A stretch of DNA of 64,000 bases from Pirellula staleyi DSM 6068. Lineage in GTDB: Bacteria > Planctomycetota > Planctomycetia > Pirellulales > Pirellulaceae. This document shows positions 1 to 10,800 of this stretch, one piece after another (the stretch's first letter is position 1; the number at the start of each line of letters is the position of its first letter). A program made the translations under genes and the position numbers. The notes under the pieces were generated by a model, which saw only the letters and a list, made by a program, of their open reading frames with translations, did no database searches and was not told the origin of the DNA. Where the stretch lies: the NCBI GenBank assembly GCA_945875845.1, contig CAMCMB010000001.1, positions 62,001 to 126,000 of the forward strand, written 5' to 3'.

Positions 1-990
1 TTCGCTCCAGTACAGCTTGAGAATGGACCCTTCCGGACTAGGTGCATTCGAATGACTCATCCCAGACAACGTTCTCAGCGAATTCAAACGAAAGACTTCC
101 AGATCGAGATATGACTGGGCCAATTTCTGTCGAACGATCGGGTCTTCGGTGATCGGGCGTCCTGCTCGTCGCATCGTCTTAGCTCGTTCGAGCAACGAAT
201 CCAAATGACGCTTGTACCTCAAGTAAAGACCCGTTCCAAGATTGGCTCGCTCCTTGTCAAGCGCGGTCATAGCAACTCCCCATCCCTGATTGACTTGGCC
301 CAGCAAATTCGATTCGGGAACACAAACGTCGGTAAAAAAAAGCTCATTGGACTCCTCATCACCGGTCATCATGCGCAGCGGGCGGACAACCACACCGGGG
401 CTCTTCATGTCCACCAGCAAACATGTCAAGCCTTTGTGTTTTGGGGCAGCAGAATCGGTGCGCACGACAAGTAGACACCAATTGGCCACGTGCCCAAAGC
501 TTGTCCAAATCTTCTGTCCATTGACAACGTAATGGTCGCCGTCGAGAACAGCCTTGGTACCCAGTGCAGCCAAGTCGCTACCGGCATCGGGCTCGGAAAA
601 ACCTTGGCACCAGATATGCTCACCCATCAGCAGCGGCTTTAGAAATCGCTGCTTCTGTGCTTCCGTTCCGACGGCGATGATGGTCGGCCCCACCAAGCCT
701 TCGCCGATGACACCCAGCCTGTCTGGCGCTTGAGCAAGTGCCAATTCCTCTTGGAAAATCGACTGTTCGATGATTGAGACGCCGCGCCCACCATGTTCCT
801 TTGGCCATGAAATTCCTGCCCAGCCGCCATCGAAAAGCGTCCGCTGCCAGTCCCGCAAATACGCAAAATACTCGCGTTTCGCCTCAGAGTCTCTCAGTGG
901 GCGAGTCCATGGCGGCGGCACATTGGCTTGCAGCCAGCCACGAACTGTATTTCGAAACTGCAATTCTTGAGCGGATAAAGTCAGATCCAT
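1..990 (-). CDS. Acyl-CoA dehydrogenase, 3' part beyond window edge
   Basis: The reading frame is open from an ATG at 990 to the first base of the window, giving 330 residues of a family that usually has about 380-410, so the C-terminal end is missing. Visible family features are the N-terminal helical domain, the flavin-region stretch GFSEPDAGSDLAAL, the mid-domain stretch NGQKIWTSFGHVANWCLLVVRT and the start of the C-terminal helical domain. The family is an FAD enzyme that oxidises acyl-CoA at the alpha-beta bond and passes electrons to electron-transfer flavoprotein. Substrate chain length cannot be read from the sequence. It lies 109 bases downstream of sbtA on the same strand. The family call is secure; the pathway is not. 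Confidence 0.9.
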   Translation of the reverse strand, partial: MDLTLSAQELQFRNTVRGWLQANVPPPWTRPLRDSEAKREYFAYLRDWQRTLFDGGWAGISWPKEHGGRGVSIIEQSIFQEELALAQAPDRLGVIGEGLVGPTIIAVGTEAQKQRFLKPLLMGEHIWCQGFSEPDAGSDLAALGTKAVLDGDHYVVNGQKIWTSFGHVANWCLLVVRTDSAAPKHKGLTCLLVDMKSPGVVVRPLRMMTGDEESNELFFTDVCVPESNLLGQVNQGWGVAMTALDKERANLGTGLYLRYKRHLDSLLERAKTMRRAGRPITEDPIVRQKLAQSYLDLEVFRLNSLRTLSGMSHSNAPSPEGSILKLYWSE

Positions 991-1099
991 TAAGCTTCTC
1001 GCTGTCCAACCTACCGGACGTTGCCTAGAAGGATATCGACCGCCCAAGACCATGTCAATCTACTGGTTCGAAGGCTGTTCATCAGGACGCGTCGCAGTT

Positions 1100-2101
1100 T
1101 TATGAGTTGCACAGGGCTTTAGAAATGGCAAAGTAGATAGGTATGCCAGCCAGGAGGTTGAAGGGAAACGTGATTGCTAGGGCTGCGGTTAGATAGTAGG
1201 TCGGATTGGCTTCCGGCAACGTCATTCGGACCGCAGGTGGAGCGGCGATGTACGATGCGCTGCCTGCCATCGTTGCAAGTACTGTGCAGCCGCCGACCGA
1301 TAGACCGGTCAACGAACCCAGCCAAGCACCCAACGCCCCATGCAGGATCGGCATCCCGATTCCGAAACCCAGGAGAAAGAGCCCGGCTTTTTTCAGATCA
1401 ACCAGTCGCGAACCGGCTGCCAGTCCCATCTCAAGCAGGAATAACGTCAAAAGACCTTTGAACATCCCTTCAAACACAGGTTGCACGGGTTTCCACCCGG
1501 TTTCGCCAACCGCTGTTCCTATAACCAGCCCACCAACCAGCAAAATCATCGACCGACCTGTCAAGAGTTCGTGAATCAATTCTCGATGGGACCGCAGCTG
1601 CCTCGCTTCGGAATTCTCGCCCTTTGCGTCCTGACTGCGCGCCTTCTGAATTAGCCCGAGCGCCAACGCCACTTGGATACCAGGGATCTCGAGCACGGTC
1701 AACAGAGTTGGCATGAATCCCTCCGCCGGATGACCAACCGCAGTCGTAAACTGGAGGGCAGCAAGGAACGTGACCGCCGAGACAGAGCCGTAATGCGCAG
1801 CGATTCCAGCGGCATCTGCAATCCCGAAACGCCCGAGTTTTCTAAGCACCAAGTAGGATGTAACCGGAGTCACGCAGCCCAGCAGCAACGTCGCCAGCGC
1901 AGGCCCAATTATTTGGTGCATTGAACTGTGAGAAAGCGCAACTCCACCTTTTAACCCAAGCGCAAAGAGCAGATAGGTCGAAAGGGAGGCGACCATGTCC
2001 CGAGGCAAGGCTAGTTCACTGCGAACCAACCTTGCTACAATGCCCAATGCAAAGGCCAGAGTCAACGGCGAACATAAATTGACCCGCAACACATCGAACA
2101 T
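1100..2101 (-). CDS. sbtA: SbtA-type sodium-dependent bicarbonate transporter
   Basis: A 333-residue polytopic membrane protein of the SbtA (DUF897) family, which imports bicarbonate with sodium. The sequence shows two hydrophobic halves of about five segments each, joined by a charged cytosolic loop with QKARSQDAKG and RSHRELIHEL. The glycine-rich C-terminal segments (LATMAGSASYIAAPPAVRMTLPEAN) are typical of the family. I chose the ATG at 2101, giving an N-terminus MFDVLRVN just ahead of the first membrane segment. A longer in-frame start at 2506 would add 135 arginine-rich residues antisense to the neighbouring regulator gene and is rejected. Cyanobacterial SbtA is about 370 residues. The usual partner, the PII-like protein SbtB, is not adjacent; a winged-helix gene is divergent instead. 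Confidence 0.88.
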   Translation of the reverse strand: MFDVLRVNLCSPLTLAFALGIVARLVRSELALPRDMVASLSTYLLFALGLKGGVALSHSSMHQIIGPALATLLLGCVTPVTSYLVLRKLGRFGIADAAGIAAHYGSVSAVTFLAALQFTTAVGHPAEGFMPTLLTVLEIPGIQVALALGLIQKARSQDAKGENSEARQLRSHRELIHELLTGRSMILLVGGLVIGTAVGETGWKPVQPVFEGMFKGLLTLFLLEMGLAAGSRLVDLKKAGLFLLGFGIGMPILHGALGAWLGSLTGLSVGGCTVLATMAGSASYIAAPPAVRMTLPEANPTYYLTAALAITFPFNLLAGIPIYFAISKALCNS

Positions 2102-2192
2102 ACCAACTCTCACGGAACTGCGCACTAAAATACATGAAATAAGTTTCGCGTATTTTTTATCGCCAATCCGTTGTCGCGACAAGAGCAAAACC
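2102..2192. promoter_or_regulatory. Divergent intergenic region, sbtA / winged-helix gene
   Basis: These 91 bases separate the start codons of sbtA (minus) and a small winged-helix gene (plus), so both promoters should lie here or slightly inside the genes. It is AT-rich around 2128-2160. I could not make out a convincing operator palindrome or sigma-70 boxes. Confidence 0.4.
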
Positions 2193-2540
2193 ATGAAAAA
2201 AAGAGGTAAAAAGCCAGACTCGGCTGAAATGAATCCGGCTTCAACGAAAGTAAAGATGGGGGAAGTCGTAGGTGGATGGACATTTCTCACCAACCATACC
2301 CATGTACTCGTCTGCCTATTTCGAAATCCCGATGTGACATTGAGAGAAGTTGCGAGCCAAGTCGGGATTACCGAGCGTATGGTGCAAAAAATTGTCGCAG
2401 AGCTTGTCGAAAACAATTTCGCCGAAGTGACACGCGTTGGTCGCCGAAACACATATCGCATTCGTACCAACTTGCATTTGCGGCATCGGCTCGAGTCGCA
2501 TCGCACGATTGGCGAATTGCTTCAATTGCTTGATACCTGA
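2193..2540 (+). CDS. Small winged helix-turn-helix protein, likely transcription regulator
   Basis: A 115-residue protein. Residues about 50-95 form a winged-helix DNA-binding domain: VTLREVASQVGITERMVQ is a clear helix-turn-helix, followed by a second helix and a wing with RVGRRNTYRI. The N-terminal 30 residues are lysine-rich and unlike a domain. A start at 2193 (MKKRGKKP) removes a long upstream extension that would overlap sbtA on the other strand. The gene is divergent from sbtA with 91 bases between starts, the classic arrangement for a local regulator, so control of sbtA or of itself is a reasonable inference. No ligand-binding domain is visible. The fold is fairly certain; the target is a guess. 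Confidence 0.7.
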   Translation: MKKRGKKPDSAEMNPASTKVKMGEVVGGWTFLTNHTHVLVCLFRNPDVTLREVASQVGITERMVQKIVAELVENNFAEVTRVGRRNTYRIRTNLHLRHRLESHRTIGELLQLLDT

Positions 2541-2669
2541 GTCAGGCACATGTTGCGACCAACGGCACACACTGCCAACTTCCGCTCGGGAATTGCCGCT
2601 ATAACTATGCGAGGACCTTTTGCGGCAGCATATCCTAAGCCATAAACATCCACACTAGTGTAAACCCCC

Positions 2670-4292
2670 ATGACTTGGACTCAGTACTACGACCCCTGTG
2701 GGAATCAATATTTGTCCGCGCTGGTGGCTTCGCTACCCATTTTCGTGTTGCTTGGACTCTTGGCAATCTTTCATGTCAAAGCGCAATATGCGGCTCTCGC
2801 AGGCTTGGCCGTCTCGATGTTGATTGCGATCGGTGTCTACCAAATGCCCGCGAAATTTGCGATTTTAGCGGCTGCCAACGGGGCGGCCTATGGACTATTT
2901 CCTATTGGATGGATCGTGCTGACGGCAATCTTTACCTACGACATCTCAGTCGTGACGGGCAAGTTTGACGTATTGAAGCGATCGATTGCATCGCTAGCGG
3001 ATGACCGACGCATTCAAGTGCTCTTGATTGCATTCAGCTTTGGTGCGTTCATCGAGGGTGCGGCGGGATTCGGAACGCCTGTTGCCATTTCCGCGGCCAT
3101 GTTAATTGGGCTCGGATTCAAGCCGTTGCCCGCTGCTGGACTGGCACTTATTGGAAATACAGCTCCCGTCGCGTTCGGAGCCCTCGGCACTCCCCTCATC
3201 GCATTAGCCAGAGTGACGGAGTTGCCGTTAGAGTCCCTTAGCATGATGGTAGGTCGGCAGCTTCCGCTGTTCTCGGTGATCGTTCCGTTTTGGCTGATCT
3301 GGGCGATGACAGGTTGGCGAGGTATGCTCGAAGTATGGCCAGCCTGCCTCGCTGCCGGCCTCAGCTTTGGCATCATGCAATTCGTGGTCAGCAACTACCA
3401 TGGCCCATGGCTTGTGGATGTGATAAGCGCCATTGTTTCTATTGCCGCTTTGGTTGCATTGCTTCGTTTTTGGCAGCCAAAAACGGTTTGGAGGTTTCCA
3501 GATGAATCCGCTGCGATCAAGGAAGTCGCCCCGTCCTCACGTGAAACTTGGATTGCTTGGTTGCCCTGGATCATTCTTTCGATCCTGGTTTTCGTTTGGG
3601 GACTTCCTCAAGTCAAAAGTCAGTTGAACGCTTGGACAAAAACGGAATTTGCGGTTCCGGGTCTCCATCTCAACGTTGTTCGAGATCAGCCTGTCGTCTC
3701 CGTACCTACGCCTGAAAAAGCAATTTACGAATGGAACTGGCTGTCCGCGACCGGGACTGCTTTGTTTTTCGCTTCGATGATTTCAGGACTTCTGCTTGGG
3801 CTCTCTCCAAGAAAATTGGCGATGCTTTTTTTGGGAACACTTCAACGAACGATGACATCGTTAGTGACCATTGCGATTATGTTAGCGATCGGTTACACGA
3901 CGCGGTTTAGTGGCTTAGATGCATCGATGGGCCTTGCCTTTGCAGGTACCGGTTTTCTATTTCCGTTCTTCTCGCCGTTGCTGGGTTGGCTTGGTGTCGC
4001 ATTGACTGGCAGCGACACATCGTCCAACGTACTCTTTGGGAATTTGCAGCAGATTACGGCGGAGCGATTGGGAATCTCGCCCATATTGGCAGCCGCGGCC
4101 AACAGTTCAGGCGGCGTCATGGGCAAAATGATCGATGCCCAATCGATTGTGGTGGCTGGCGTTGCGACAGGGCAACACGGACAAGAAGGCACGATTCTGC
4201 GGTATGTATTCATGCACAGCGTCGCTTTGGCAATCTTGGTGGGCTTGGTCGTCGCAGCCCAAGCGTACATTGTGCCGCAAATGATTCCCTAA
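2670..4292 (+). CDS. lctP: L-lactate permease family transporter (LctP)
   Basis: A 540-residue inner-membrane transporter with about 12-14 hydrophobic segments. It matches the LctP/GlcA family, which imports lactate or glycolate with protons. Family landmarks are [19 protein letters not shown] near residues 125-145, [15 protein letters not shown] near 165-180, and the C-terminal [16 protein letters not shown] and [17 protein letters not shown]. The N-terminus [12 protein letters not shown] resembles the family start, supporting the ATG at 2670. It is a single gene that converges with the next gene on the other strand. No lactate dehydrogenase genes are adjacent, so the substrate (lactate versus glycolate) is not settled. 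Confidence 0.9.
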   Translation: MTWTQYYDPCGNQYLSALVASLPIFVLLGLLAIFHVKAQYAALAGLAVSMLIAIGVYQMPAKFAILAAANGAAYGLFPIGWIVLTAIFTYDISVVTGKFDVLKRSIASLADDRRIQVLLIAFSFGAFIEGAAGFGTPVAISAAMLIGLGFKPLPAAGLALIGNTAPVAFGALGTPLIALARVTELPLESLSMMVGRQLPLFSVIVPFWLIWAMTGWRGMLEVWPACLAAGLSFGIMQFVVSNYHGPWLVDVISAIVSIAALVALLRFWQPKTVWRFPDESAAIKEVAPSSRETWIAWLPWIILSILVFVWGLPQVKSQLNAWTKTEFAVPGLHLNVVRDQPVVSVPTPEKAIYEWNWLSATGTALFFASMISGLLLGLSPRKLAMLFLGTLQRTMTSLVTIAIMLAIGYTTRFSGLDASMGLAFAGTGFLFPFFSPLLGWLGVALTGSDTSSNVLFGNLQQITAERLGISPILAAAANSSGGVMGKMIDAQSIVVAGVATGQHGQEGTILRYVFMHSVALAILVGLVVAAQAYIVPQMIP

Positions 4293-4352
4293 CCGCTATT
4301 CCGTGCGCAAACGCCGACCGGCCACCATGTCGTGATGCTATGAGGCCATCGA

Positions 4353-5444
4353 TCAGTTACCGAATGCATCACCGATAGGTGTCCCGTCGGCCCGCGAACA
4401 GATCAACATCAAAGTCCTTAGGTCGATGCTTGCGCTCAGGAACTTGACCGAGCTATCGCCGAGGATGACGTTGGCCCCACCGGTGTGAAAAGCATAGATC
4501 TCACCTTGGTTCGAGCAGTTTAGGCTGCAAGTATTCGCCATTCCGGCTACGGAACTGAGCGTGCTTGCCACTCGAACTCCAGCGGCATTGGTCGTAACGG
4601 TCGATCCGTCGACTGCAATGTCGTTTCCTGAGTGGGCCCAAGGGCCGTTCATGTAGGCGTTCGTCCCACCGGCATACTCATCGACCAGCCTTCCGAAGTG
4701 ATAGGTCGACGGTCTGCCTGCAGCTTCCGCAATCATAATCGTGTTGCTCAGTCCGTCCGTAATGGCTGCTAGTTTTGTAAAAGTGTTCGAGCCAAGAATC
4801 CCTCGGATACTTTCAGCACCTGGATACGCTGGACTGCTGACAGTGATTGCGTTCCAAACTGCGGCACGGTTATTGGCTCGATTGACCGACATGTAGTCCG
4901 AAGTGGCGGGCATCCAGTTGCCACTGGCTGCGAATACGGCCTTGTCCGACCCAAGTCGCGACGTGTCCACGCTCTTTAGGCCCGGACTGGATGGACATTG
5001 AAAGGTTGGAATGCGAACGGATGCGGCGGGCTGATTTTTGATGTCGAACCAGTCGAGCTTCTGATCAAACCCCGTTCCGGCGTTCAACACATTCTGTTGC
5101 TCCAGGTAAGGCAGAACGCTTGTCAAAAAGCACTGTTTTGCAAAATCATTTGCCGCTGTCCCCGTTCTTCCGACTTTGAGGTATTCCGCAAGCTCGGTGA
5201 CGTTGAAGGGGCCAGTCCCGGCCAATTGCACGCTGGACGGGGGCAACTTCTTACGGGCTGACTCGAAGTTGTGAAGGGACAATCCGATTTGACGCATGTT
5301 ATTGGAGCATTGCATTCTTCGCGCAGCTTCGCGGGCAGCTTGCACAGCGGGAAGCAATAAGCCAACCAAAATCCCAATGATGGCAATGACCACCAACAAC
5401 TCTACGAGCGTGAAGCCACCTCGAGCGATTCGAACTCTCTTCAT
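4353..5444 (-). CDS. DUF1559 pseudopilin-like protein
   Basis: A 363-residue protein of the DUF1559 family that is greatly expanded in planctomycetes. The N-terminus has a type IV prepilin-like cleavage and methylation signal, [16 protein letters not shown], followed by a hydrophobic helix. The DUF1559 body follows, with the [13 protein letters not shown] stretch after the helix. The C-terminal part carries [20 protein letters not shown], typical of the family (the H-x-G-G-A-N-v-x-x-x-D-G/S-S motif). The ATG at 5444 is preferred over one at 5462 because an AGGGG sits a few bases upstream. It is expected to be processed by a prepilin peptidase and exported; its exact role is unknown. It stands alone, convergent with the lactate permease. 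Confidence 0.92.
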   Translation of the reverse strand: MKRVRIARGGFTLVELLVVIAIIGILVGLLLPAVQAAREAARRMQCSNNMRQIGLSLHNFESARKKLPPSSVQLAGTGPFNVTELAEYLKVGRTGTAANDFAKQCFLTSVLPYLEQQNVLNAGTGFDQKLDWFDIKNQPAASVRIPTFQCPSSPGLKSVDTSRLGSDKAVFAASGNWMPATSDYMSVNRANNRAAVWNAITVSSPAYPGAESIRGILGSNTFTKLAAITDGLSNTIMIAEAAGRPSTYHFGRLVDEYAGGTNAYMNGPWAHSGNDIAVDGSTVTTNAAGVRVASTLSSVAGMANTCSLNCSNQGEIYAFHTGGANVILGDSSVKFLSASIDLRTLMLICSRADGTPIGDAFGN

Positions 5445-5729
5445 TGTCGACCCCTGTATCAATTAATATCGCAAAAACTGCTATTGACATGCGTCGATGC
5501 ATGTTCAGATACAGCAAAGATTACCGGAAGGAGGAATTCGTTCAACTGACTTTGAGAAAACTTTGAACGGATTATTCATAATGTCCCAAAGGGAGGGGTA
5601 ACGTCCAGAAACGTTCTCTTTTCGTTGGACACCAAGCTTGGTCGCAAACACCTCCATTAACCGTCTGCATTGCAAAATTGCACATCGCTCGTATCAGATA
5701 TGCGTCTCTGTCGCTTCATCCTGCCTGTA

Positions 5730-6146
5730 CTAGCCCATCAACGTTAAGACCAACGACCTGCCCTCGGCGCTGTTCCGATGCTCGCACAGGTAGATCCCTT
5801 GCCACGTCCCCAAGGCCAAGCCCCCTTGAGAGACCGGAATGGTCACGCTGCTCCCTAGAAGTGACGATTTGACATGAGCCGGCATGTCATCGGAGCCTTC
5901 CATCGTGTGGACGTAATCCAGGTCCTCTGGCACAATTTGGTTCAACGCCATTTCCATGTCGATTCGCACGTCCGGATCCGCATTTTCATTGATGCTGAGG
6001 CTCGCCGACGTGTGCTGAATAAAGACATGTAGCAGTCCAATTTCGACCGATCCGAGAGTTTTTAGTTCTCGCACAACATGGTGTGTGATCAAGTGACAGC
6101 CCCGTCGAAACGCAGGGAGTCGAATCGTCTTTTGCCACCAGCTCAT
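5730..6146 (-). CDS. yjbQ: YjbQ / UPF0047 family protein
   Basis: A 138-residue single-domain protein of the YjbQ (UPF0047) family. Landmarks are IQHTSASLSINENADPDVR near residues 44-62, with the conserved His and Asn-Glu-Asn-Ala-Asp, then HTMEGSDDMPAH and the C-terminal GTWQGIYLCEHR, which line a small metal/anion site. Some members have been shown to have weak thiamine phosphate synthase activity; the main cellular role is not established. The length is normal and the ATG gives the usual N-terminus. It lies 15 bases after the methyltransferase gene on the same strand, so the two are probably co-transcribed. Confidence 0.9.
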   Translation of the reverse strand: MSWWQKTIRLPAFRRGCHLITHHVVRELKTLGSVEIGLLHVFIQHTSASLSINENADPDVRIDMEMALNQIVPEDLDYVHTMEGSDDMPAHVKSSLLGSSVTIPVSQGGLALGTWQGIYLCEHRNSAEGRSLVLTLMG

Positions 6147-6161
6147 TTTCGTTACGGGCCC

Positions 6162-7352
6162 TTAAGGTTTCACGCCGGATGCAATGTGATACCGTCGAGA
6201 TGGAAAGACTTCACAATCGATAAACCAACGCTCAAGATTCTCTTGATACCACTTCGGTTGCTTGCTGACTAAAACCAAGCGACCGCCTGGCCGAAGCGAA
6301 CGATGAGCTGCGACCAGGAATTTTTCGGCGATACGGAAGTCCCCGAAGTAAGGTGGATTGGCGAGCGCCATATCGAACTGACTAGGTTCGCCATAAACGC
6401 CGGTATGATTGAGCTCCATGGTGATGTTGCTTAATTCATTCAACTCCATTCCACGAGCAAGGCAGTCAAGCGAACGCGCATTCGAGTCAACGGCGTGGAC
6501 ACTCGCCGAGGGGTCACGCTTGGCGATCCCAAGCGACACCGATCCGCTCCCGCATCCTATCTCCAAAATCCTAGCTTGGGGATAGACATCCACTGCATCG
6601 AGCAGTTGCCTGGCACCATTGTCAAGTTGCCGATGCGAGAAAACTCCGGGTCGAGTAATGAATTGGATCAGTTCTTCGCAATCCCGAAAAGCTAATTCGC
6701 ATGAAAAGTCCTTGAGCTTCTTGAGGGGCGATCGTTTATCAATCATGTAAACCATGGCATCATCGAACTTGCGAACCTTAACGCTCTTTTCAAAACTCTT
6801 GAGCTGATCATGCAACCATTTGTCCTCCGGATTGTCCACCGACACGACTAAGCGGCCACCGATGTCCAAGCGGTGAAACATCTGCTGCAAACAGTCTCGA
6901 GCCAATTCTACTTCGCCAGACGAGATCATCGGTAACAACGCGAGTTGATACCTCTCTTCCGGCAAATCCGCCTTGCAAACGACCTTCAGGTTGCGCGGGA
7001 CCGAAGCGACATTCGGGTTCGTTTCGTCGGCCATACCCACGTGCTCAATCGCACGGTACGACTGAAACTGATCCAAGTACCAAACAGTAACGTGCGCATC
7101 GGGGGTTGCTCTCGCAATCGACTCCGAGGCCTGAGCACGTCCTGTGGAAATGCACGCAACCTGAAAACCACTTTCCTGTCCAGATGCTTTCGCTAATTTT
7201 CGGTAGGGTTCAAGGTCGAGTTCACGAACAATTTCCCAGAGCCTCGCTTCCTCGCAGCGCGGAGCGAGACGTTCTGGCTTCCAAACGGGGCTTTCTGGAA
7301 GAGCCAATGGAATTGGGAATTCGTCTTCTTGGGTGAAATCTGAAGCGGACAT
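6162..7352 (-). CDS. Class I SAM-dependent methyltransferase, RsmC/RlmG-like
   Basis: A 396-residue protein with two Rossmann-like halves, the architecture of RsmC and RlmG, which methylate guanine-N2 in ribosomal RNA. The C-terminal half is catalytic: ILEIGCGSGSVSLGIAKR near residue 264 is SAM motif I, HAVDSNARSLD is motif II, and MALANPPYFG near 335 carries the NPPY motif of base-amino methyltransferases. The N-terminal half keeps the fold but not the motifs. The ATG at 7352 is used; one codon earlier there is a TTG. The target could be 16S or 23S rRNA; the sequence alone does not decide. It is upstream of and close to yjbQ. Confidence 0.8.
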   Translation of the reverse strand: MSASDFTQEDEFPIPLALPESPVWKPERLAPRCEEARLWEIVRELDLEPYRKLAKASGQESGFQVACISTGRAQASESIARATPDAHVTVWYLDQFQSYRAIEHVGMADETNPNVASVPRNLKVVCKADLPEERYQLALLPMISSGEVELARDCLQQMFHRLDIGGRLVVSVDNPEDKWLHDQLKSFEKSVKVRKFDDAMVYMIDKRSPLKKLKDFSCELAFRDCEELIQFITRPGVFSHRQLDNGARQLLDAVDVYPQARILEIGCGSGSVSLGIAKRDPSASVHAVDSNARSLDCLARGMELNELSNITMELNHTGVYGEPSQFDMALANPPYFGDFRIAEKFLVAAHRSLRPGGRLVLVSKQPKWYQENLERWFIDCEVFPSRRYHIASGVKP

Positions 7353-7868
7353 CAAGGTCTGTGGTTTGCGATCAAAACGAAGCGAGATTCGCGATTGCTG
7401 GACTTCGAGTCCGTGCCCATCGCTCGTGATTTGAAATTATACTCGATCCGACTGGTTTGAGTATTCTCGGATTGTCGTTCGTGAGGAGCGTTGAACCAAC
7501 GCTGTGGCTAGAAGCATAACCCACTTTCGAAATCAGGCATTCAAGGATTGGCGGATCCTTAATCTGCAGGACGATAATCATGCGGAAACAGGCGATAAAC
7601 CCCTCAGATCAGCAGTAATTGCAGGTTCCAATCGCGCGAAGAGTCCCACGGTGGTACTTCCCTCGCACCACGAAATTGCTAGCTTACGCTCTAGCCATCT
7701 CTAAGATCAAGCCTTTCATGACGAACTGTCGTCAAAGTGAATCCATTTGAACTTTCCGAAGTGCCATAGTCGTTGCGCTGACTGAATTGGTATTCTCCAC
7801 CTCGTCGCTCAAGGTTTTGGAGCAATGAAAGCCCGACTTCGGAAAAACGGTTAGCAAATTCAACCTCA
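7353..7868. other. Intergenic region without a supported gene
   Basis: This 516-base gap lies between the divergent methyltransferase gene and the giant secreted-protein gene, so it should contain promoters for both. Short open frames are present, but none has a recognisable protein, a start with a ribosome-binding site or a neighbour linking it to function. I saw no strong hairpin or repeat. Confidence 0.5.
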
Positions 7869-10800
7869 ATGCCTTATCTCATCTTCGCCACGTTTGCGCT
7901 ACCCGCTCCAGGAAGAGGCTGCTTCGCTTTGAATATACAACGGTTAGCGAAGCTATTGTGTGTCGCTTCGTTCCTGATCGGATTCACGAACGCAAAGATG
8001 CAAGCGAACCAATTCGGCAAAGAAAATCCCGATGCGCTGGGAACCACCGCCTCTGCTGCACCACTTGAGCTGAACTTGCGAGTGGTGTGGGGAGGCTCAT
8101 TGCCCGCAAACTACTCTGGCTCCATCGAACTGGATAGCGGAAAGCTTGTTTGCCTACACCAACTCGGTATCGATCCTTTCGATCCTAGTTTTCTCCGAAA
8201 CTCCAGTGATCATAAACTGCCATTTGAGAATCGGGCAACTAGGTTTGGTGGGTGCGATATACGAGTTCTTGGGCAATCTACTTCCCGATTGAAGGTGACG
8301 ATAAGATCGACGGATCCGCAAAGCCAACAAATTTCAACAAAAGAGCACGAGTGGATGCTCCATGACCTCCAGGAAAATACTCATGTCGAGACTCTTGAGC
8401 TGGGAGATTGCAAACTCTCGGTAGACAGGGTTCCAGGCGATCGGCTGCGGGTGACAACAAGCAGAAATCACCTCATCTATAACTCCGACGAACCTCTGAG
8501 TCTCCAGATCCAACCTTGTTTGCTGCCATGGGTTTCGACCTCGGGAACGCTGGAATACGCGATAGTGGATGTTAAGAGTGGTCGTGAGGTTGCAAGGCAA
8601 TCCAAGAGCCTTGCGATGGACGAACACGGAAACTCGGAATCAAGCACTGTTTTGCTTTCCGCTCCGCACGACGAAGGTGTGTATGATTTACGTTTGAAGA
8701 TCGAGCCGAAACGCAAGTTGACGGACGTATTGAACCGCACGCCCGCCGTCGAACGCAATGTTCAATTTGTCGTCTACAACAATCTCTCTTCGTTGAATGC
8801 TCGGAGAGAGAGTCTATCCTGGCGAAAACTCTCGGAAGTGGATTTCCAAGCGTTCGAGATACAATCGCTGATGGAGCATCTTCTCGAACAAAGTGATGGA
8901 ACGAAGCGATTCTCGCTTTTGGAGGCAGCAAAAGCGTTCACACTCGGACGAAGGGAAACGCACGCCGTATCCTTGAGCGGAACGCCCGGTGCGCCGTTAT
9001 TGCTTGTACCAGGCAACGAAGGCGTAACGACGCTATCCGGTCTTGTATCGGGCGAAATGCATCGACTGACCGTGACAACATTGAACCACAATGCGCCCTT
9101 CCGTGTGGTCATCAGCGAACCACAACCCCGAGATCGCAAAAAGGTCCCCTTTGCTTGGGCGAATGAAGTGTTCGATGCCACTGTGCAGCGATCCCTGCAT
9201 CGCAACCTCGGATCGTCAACGGTATTGGAAAACGAACCATTCGAAGTGCTTTTTTGGCCAACGTCGAGTTCTGCGAATTTAGAGATATCGAATATGTCAT
9301 CGAACCTTTCCATGGAAATTCTATCCGTGAAAGTCGATGTTTTGACTACGGTGGTAGAGGGTATCAACGCGCCTGAAACATCGGAACGCAACTTGAGCAC
9401 ATTGGAGTATCACTCATCGAACATTCGGAATTTCTTGGGTCGGACGACACGATCCAATCGCGCGAGTGCATCCTATGATGATTGGGGACTCTTTCTTGAA
9501 TTCGCTGAATCGACCGCAAAACACTGCATCGCGAACAGATTCGACTCGTTTGCGATGGTTGTCGATGGCGAAGGTGGAACGCTGTTTCCATCCTCGAAAC
9601 TGAGTTCGAATTATCGATTTGACACAGGCATCTTCAGTTCGGACGGACGGGATCCGATTCGCAAAGACGTTGTCGAACTGATGTACCGGTCACTGGCTCG
9701 CTACGGAATCGATTTCATTCCGATGTTGGAACTGAGTAGCCAACTGAGAGAAATCGAAGAAACGATCGTCCGAAAGGAGGAACGTGATATTTTACAGAAT
9801 CAAGTGCAACAGGACCGCAGTGACGAAAGTGATTTTGCTTCGCAACGCAAGTACAACCCGTTGAGTCCACGAGTCCAACACGCACTTGCATCCGCACTGG
9901 CTGAGTTCGAATCGCGTTATCGTTCCCACGGGAGCTACCAAGGCATCGCGATTCGATTATCGGACGAGTCGCACCTCACCTTTTCACGCGGTATTGCGGA
10001 TACGAACACAGCAATCCTGGATCAATTTGTATTAGAAACTGGGGGCAACATCCCTCGCGAATCCGTTCAACGCGATCTGTTCGTTTCTCAACGAGGAAAA
10101 AACTCTTACCATCATTGGCTTAATAACTCGATCTACAATTATCTCAAAACGCTGACGGTAACTCCGCGTTGGATTTCGGTACCTTCCGAACACAATTTCA
10201 TCGCGAGCAGCGGCGAGTTACCCATCTTCGCTGCAATTCAAGTCGGCTCAAAGGGTCTGGATTTGTCGGAAATCCAGGCAGCGATATTAAGCCGTTGGAA
10301 TGCGGACGCACCTCGTCCGATCCATATCGCAATGGATCAGCCTACACACGTTTTTGATAGCTCTCTCGCAAATCTGTTTCCGATAGCGAAACGGTTTCAG
10401 TCCGATTCCGCTCGCTCGGTTTTGCATCGCGATGGCGCACGTTCGATTTCACGTGTACGAGTCTGGTCTGAGGGCGATCGTGGGTCATGGCTACTGCTTT
10501 CAAATGCAGGAGCGGTCGCAGAGACGGTCGTAATTGGGTGGGATACGATGCCTCAACAATTTCAAGTGGCCGCGACATTTGCCGATTCGAATTCCCATAT
10601 TCGAGATTCGATCGAGTCAGTCAACTCATTGAGCGAATGGCGAATTGCTTTACCCGCAGGAGAAGCGATTCGTATCAACTTGGCTGATGATTCAAAGCCC
10701 ATTCCATTGTATTGGTTTAGCGATGAGGCGATGACCTTGCGTTTATTGCAAGCTGGACTGCAATCGGTAGACGAGGCGATCAATCGTTTGAGCATTCCAC

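Noticed and set aside
2102-2506. N-terminal extension of the SbtA frame
   Set aside because: It is antisense to the winged-helix gene, arginine-rich and not hydrophobic. Known SbtA proteins start near the first membrane segment.
7372-7581. 69-codon minus-strand frame before the methyltransferase gene
   Set aside because: No recognisable family, no ribosome-binding site and no conserved motif. It lies in the probable promoter region.
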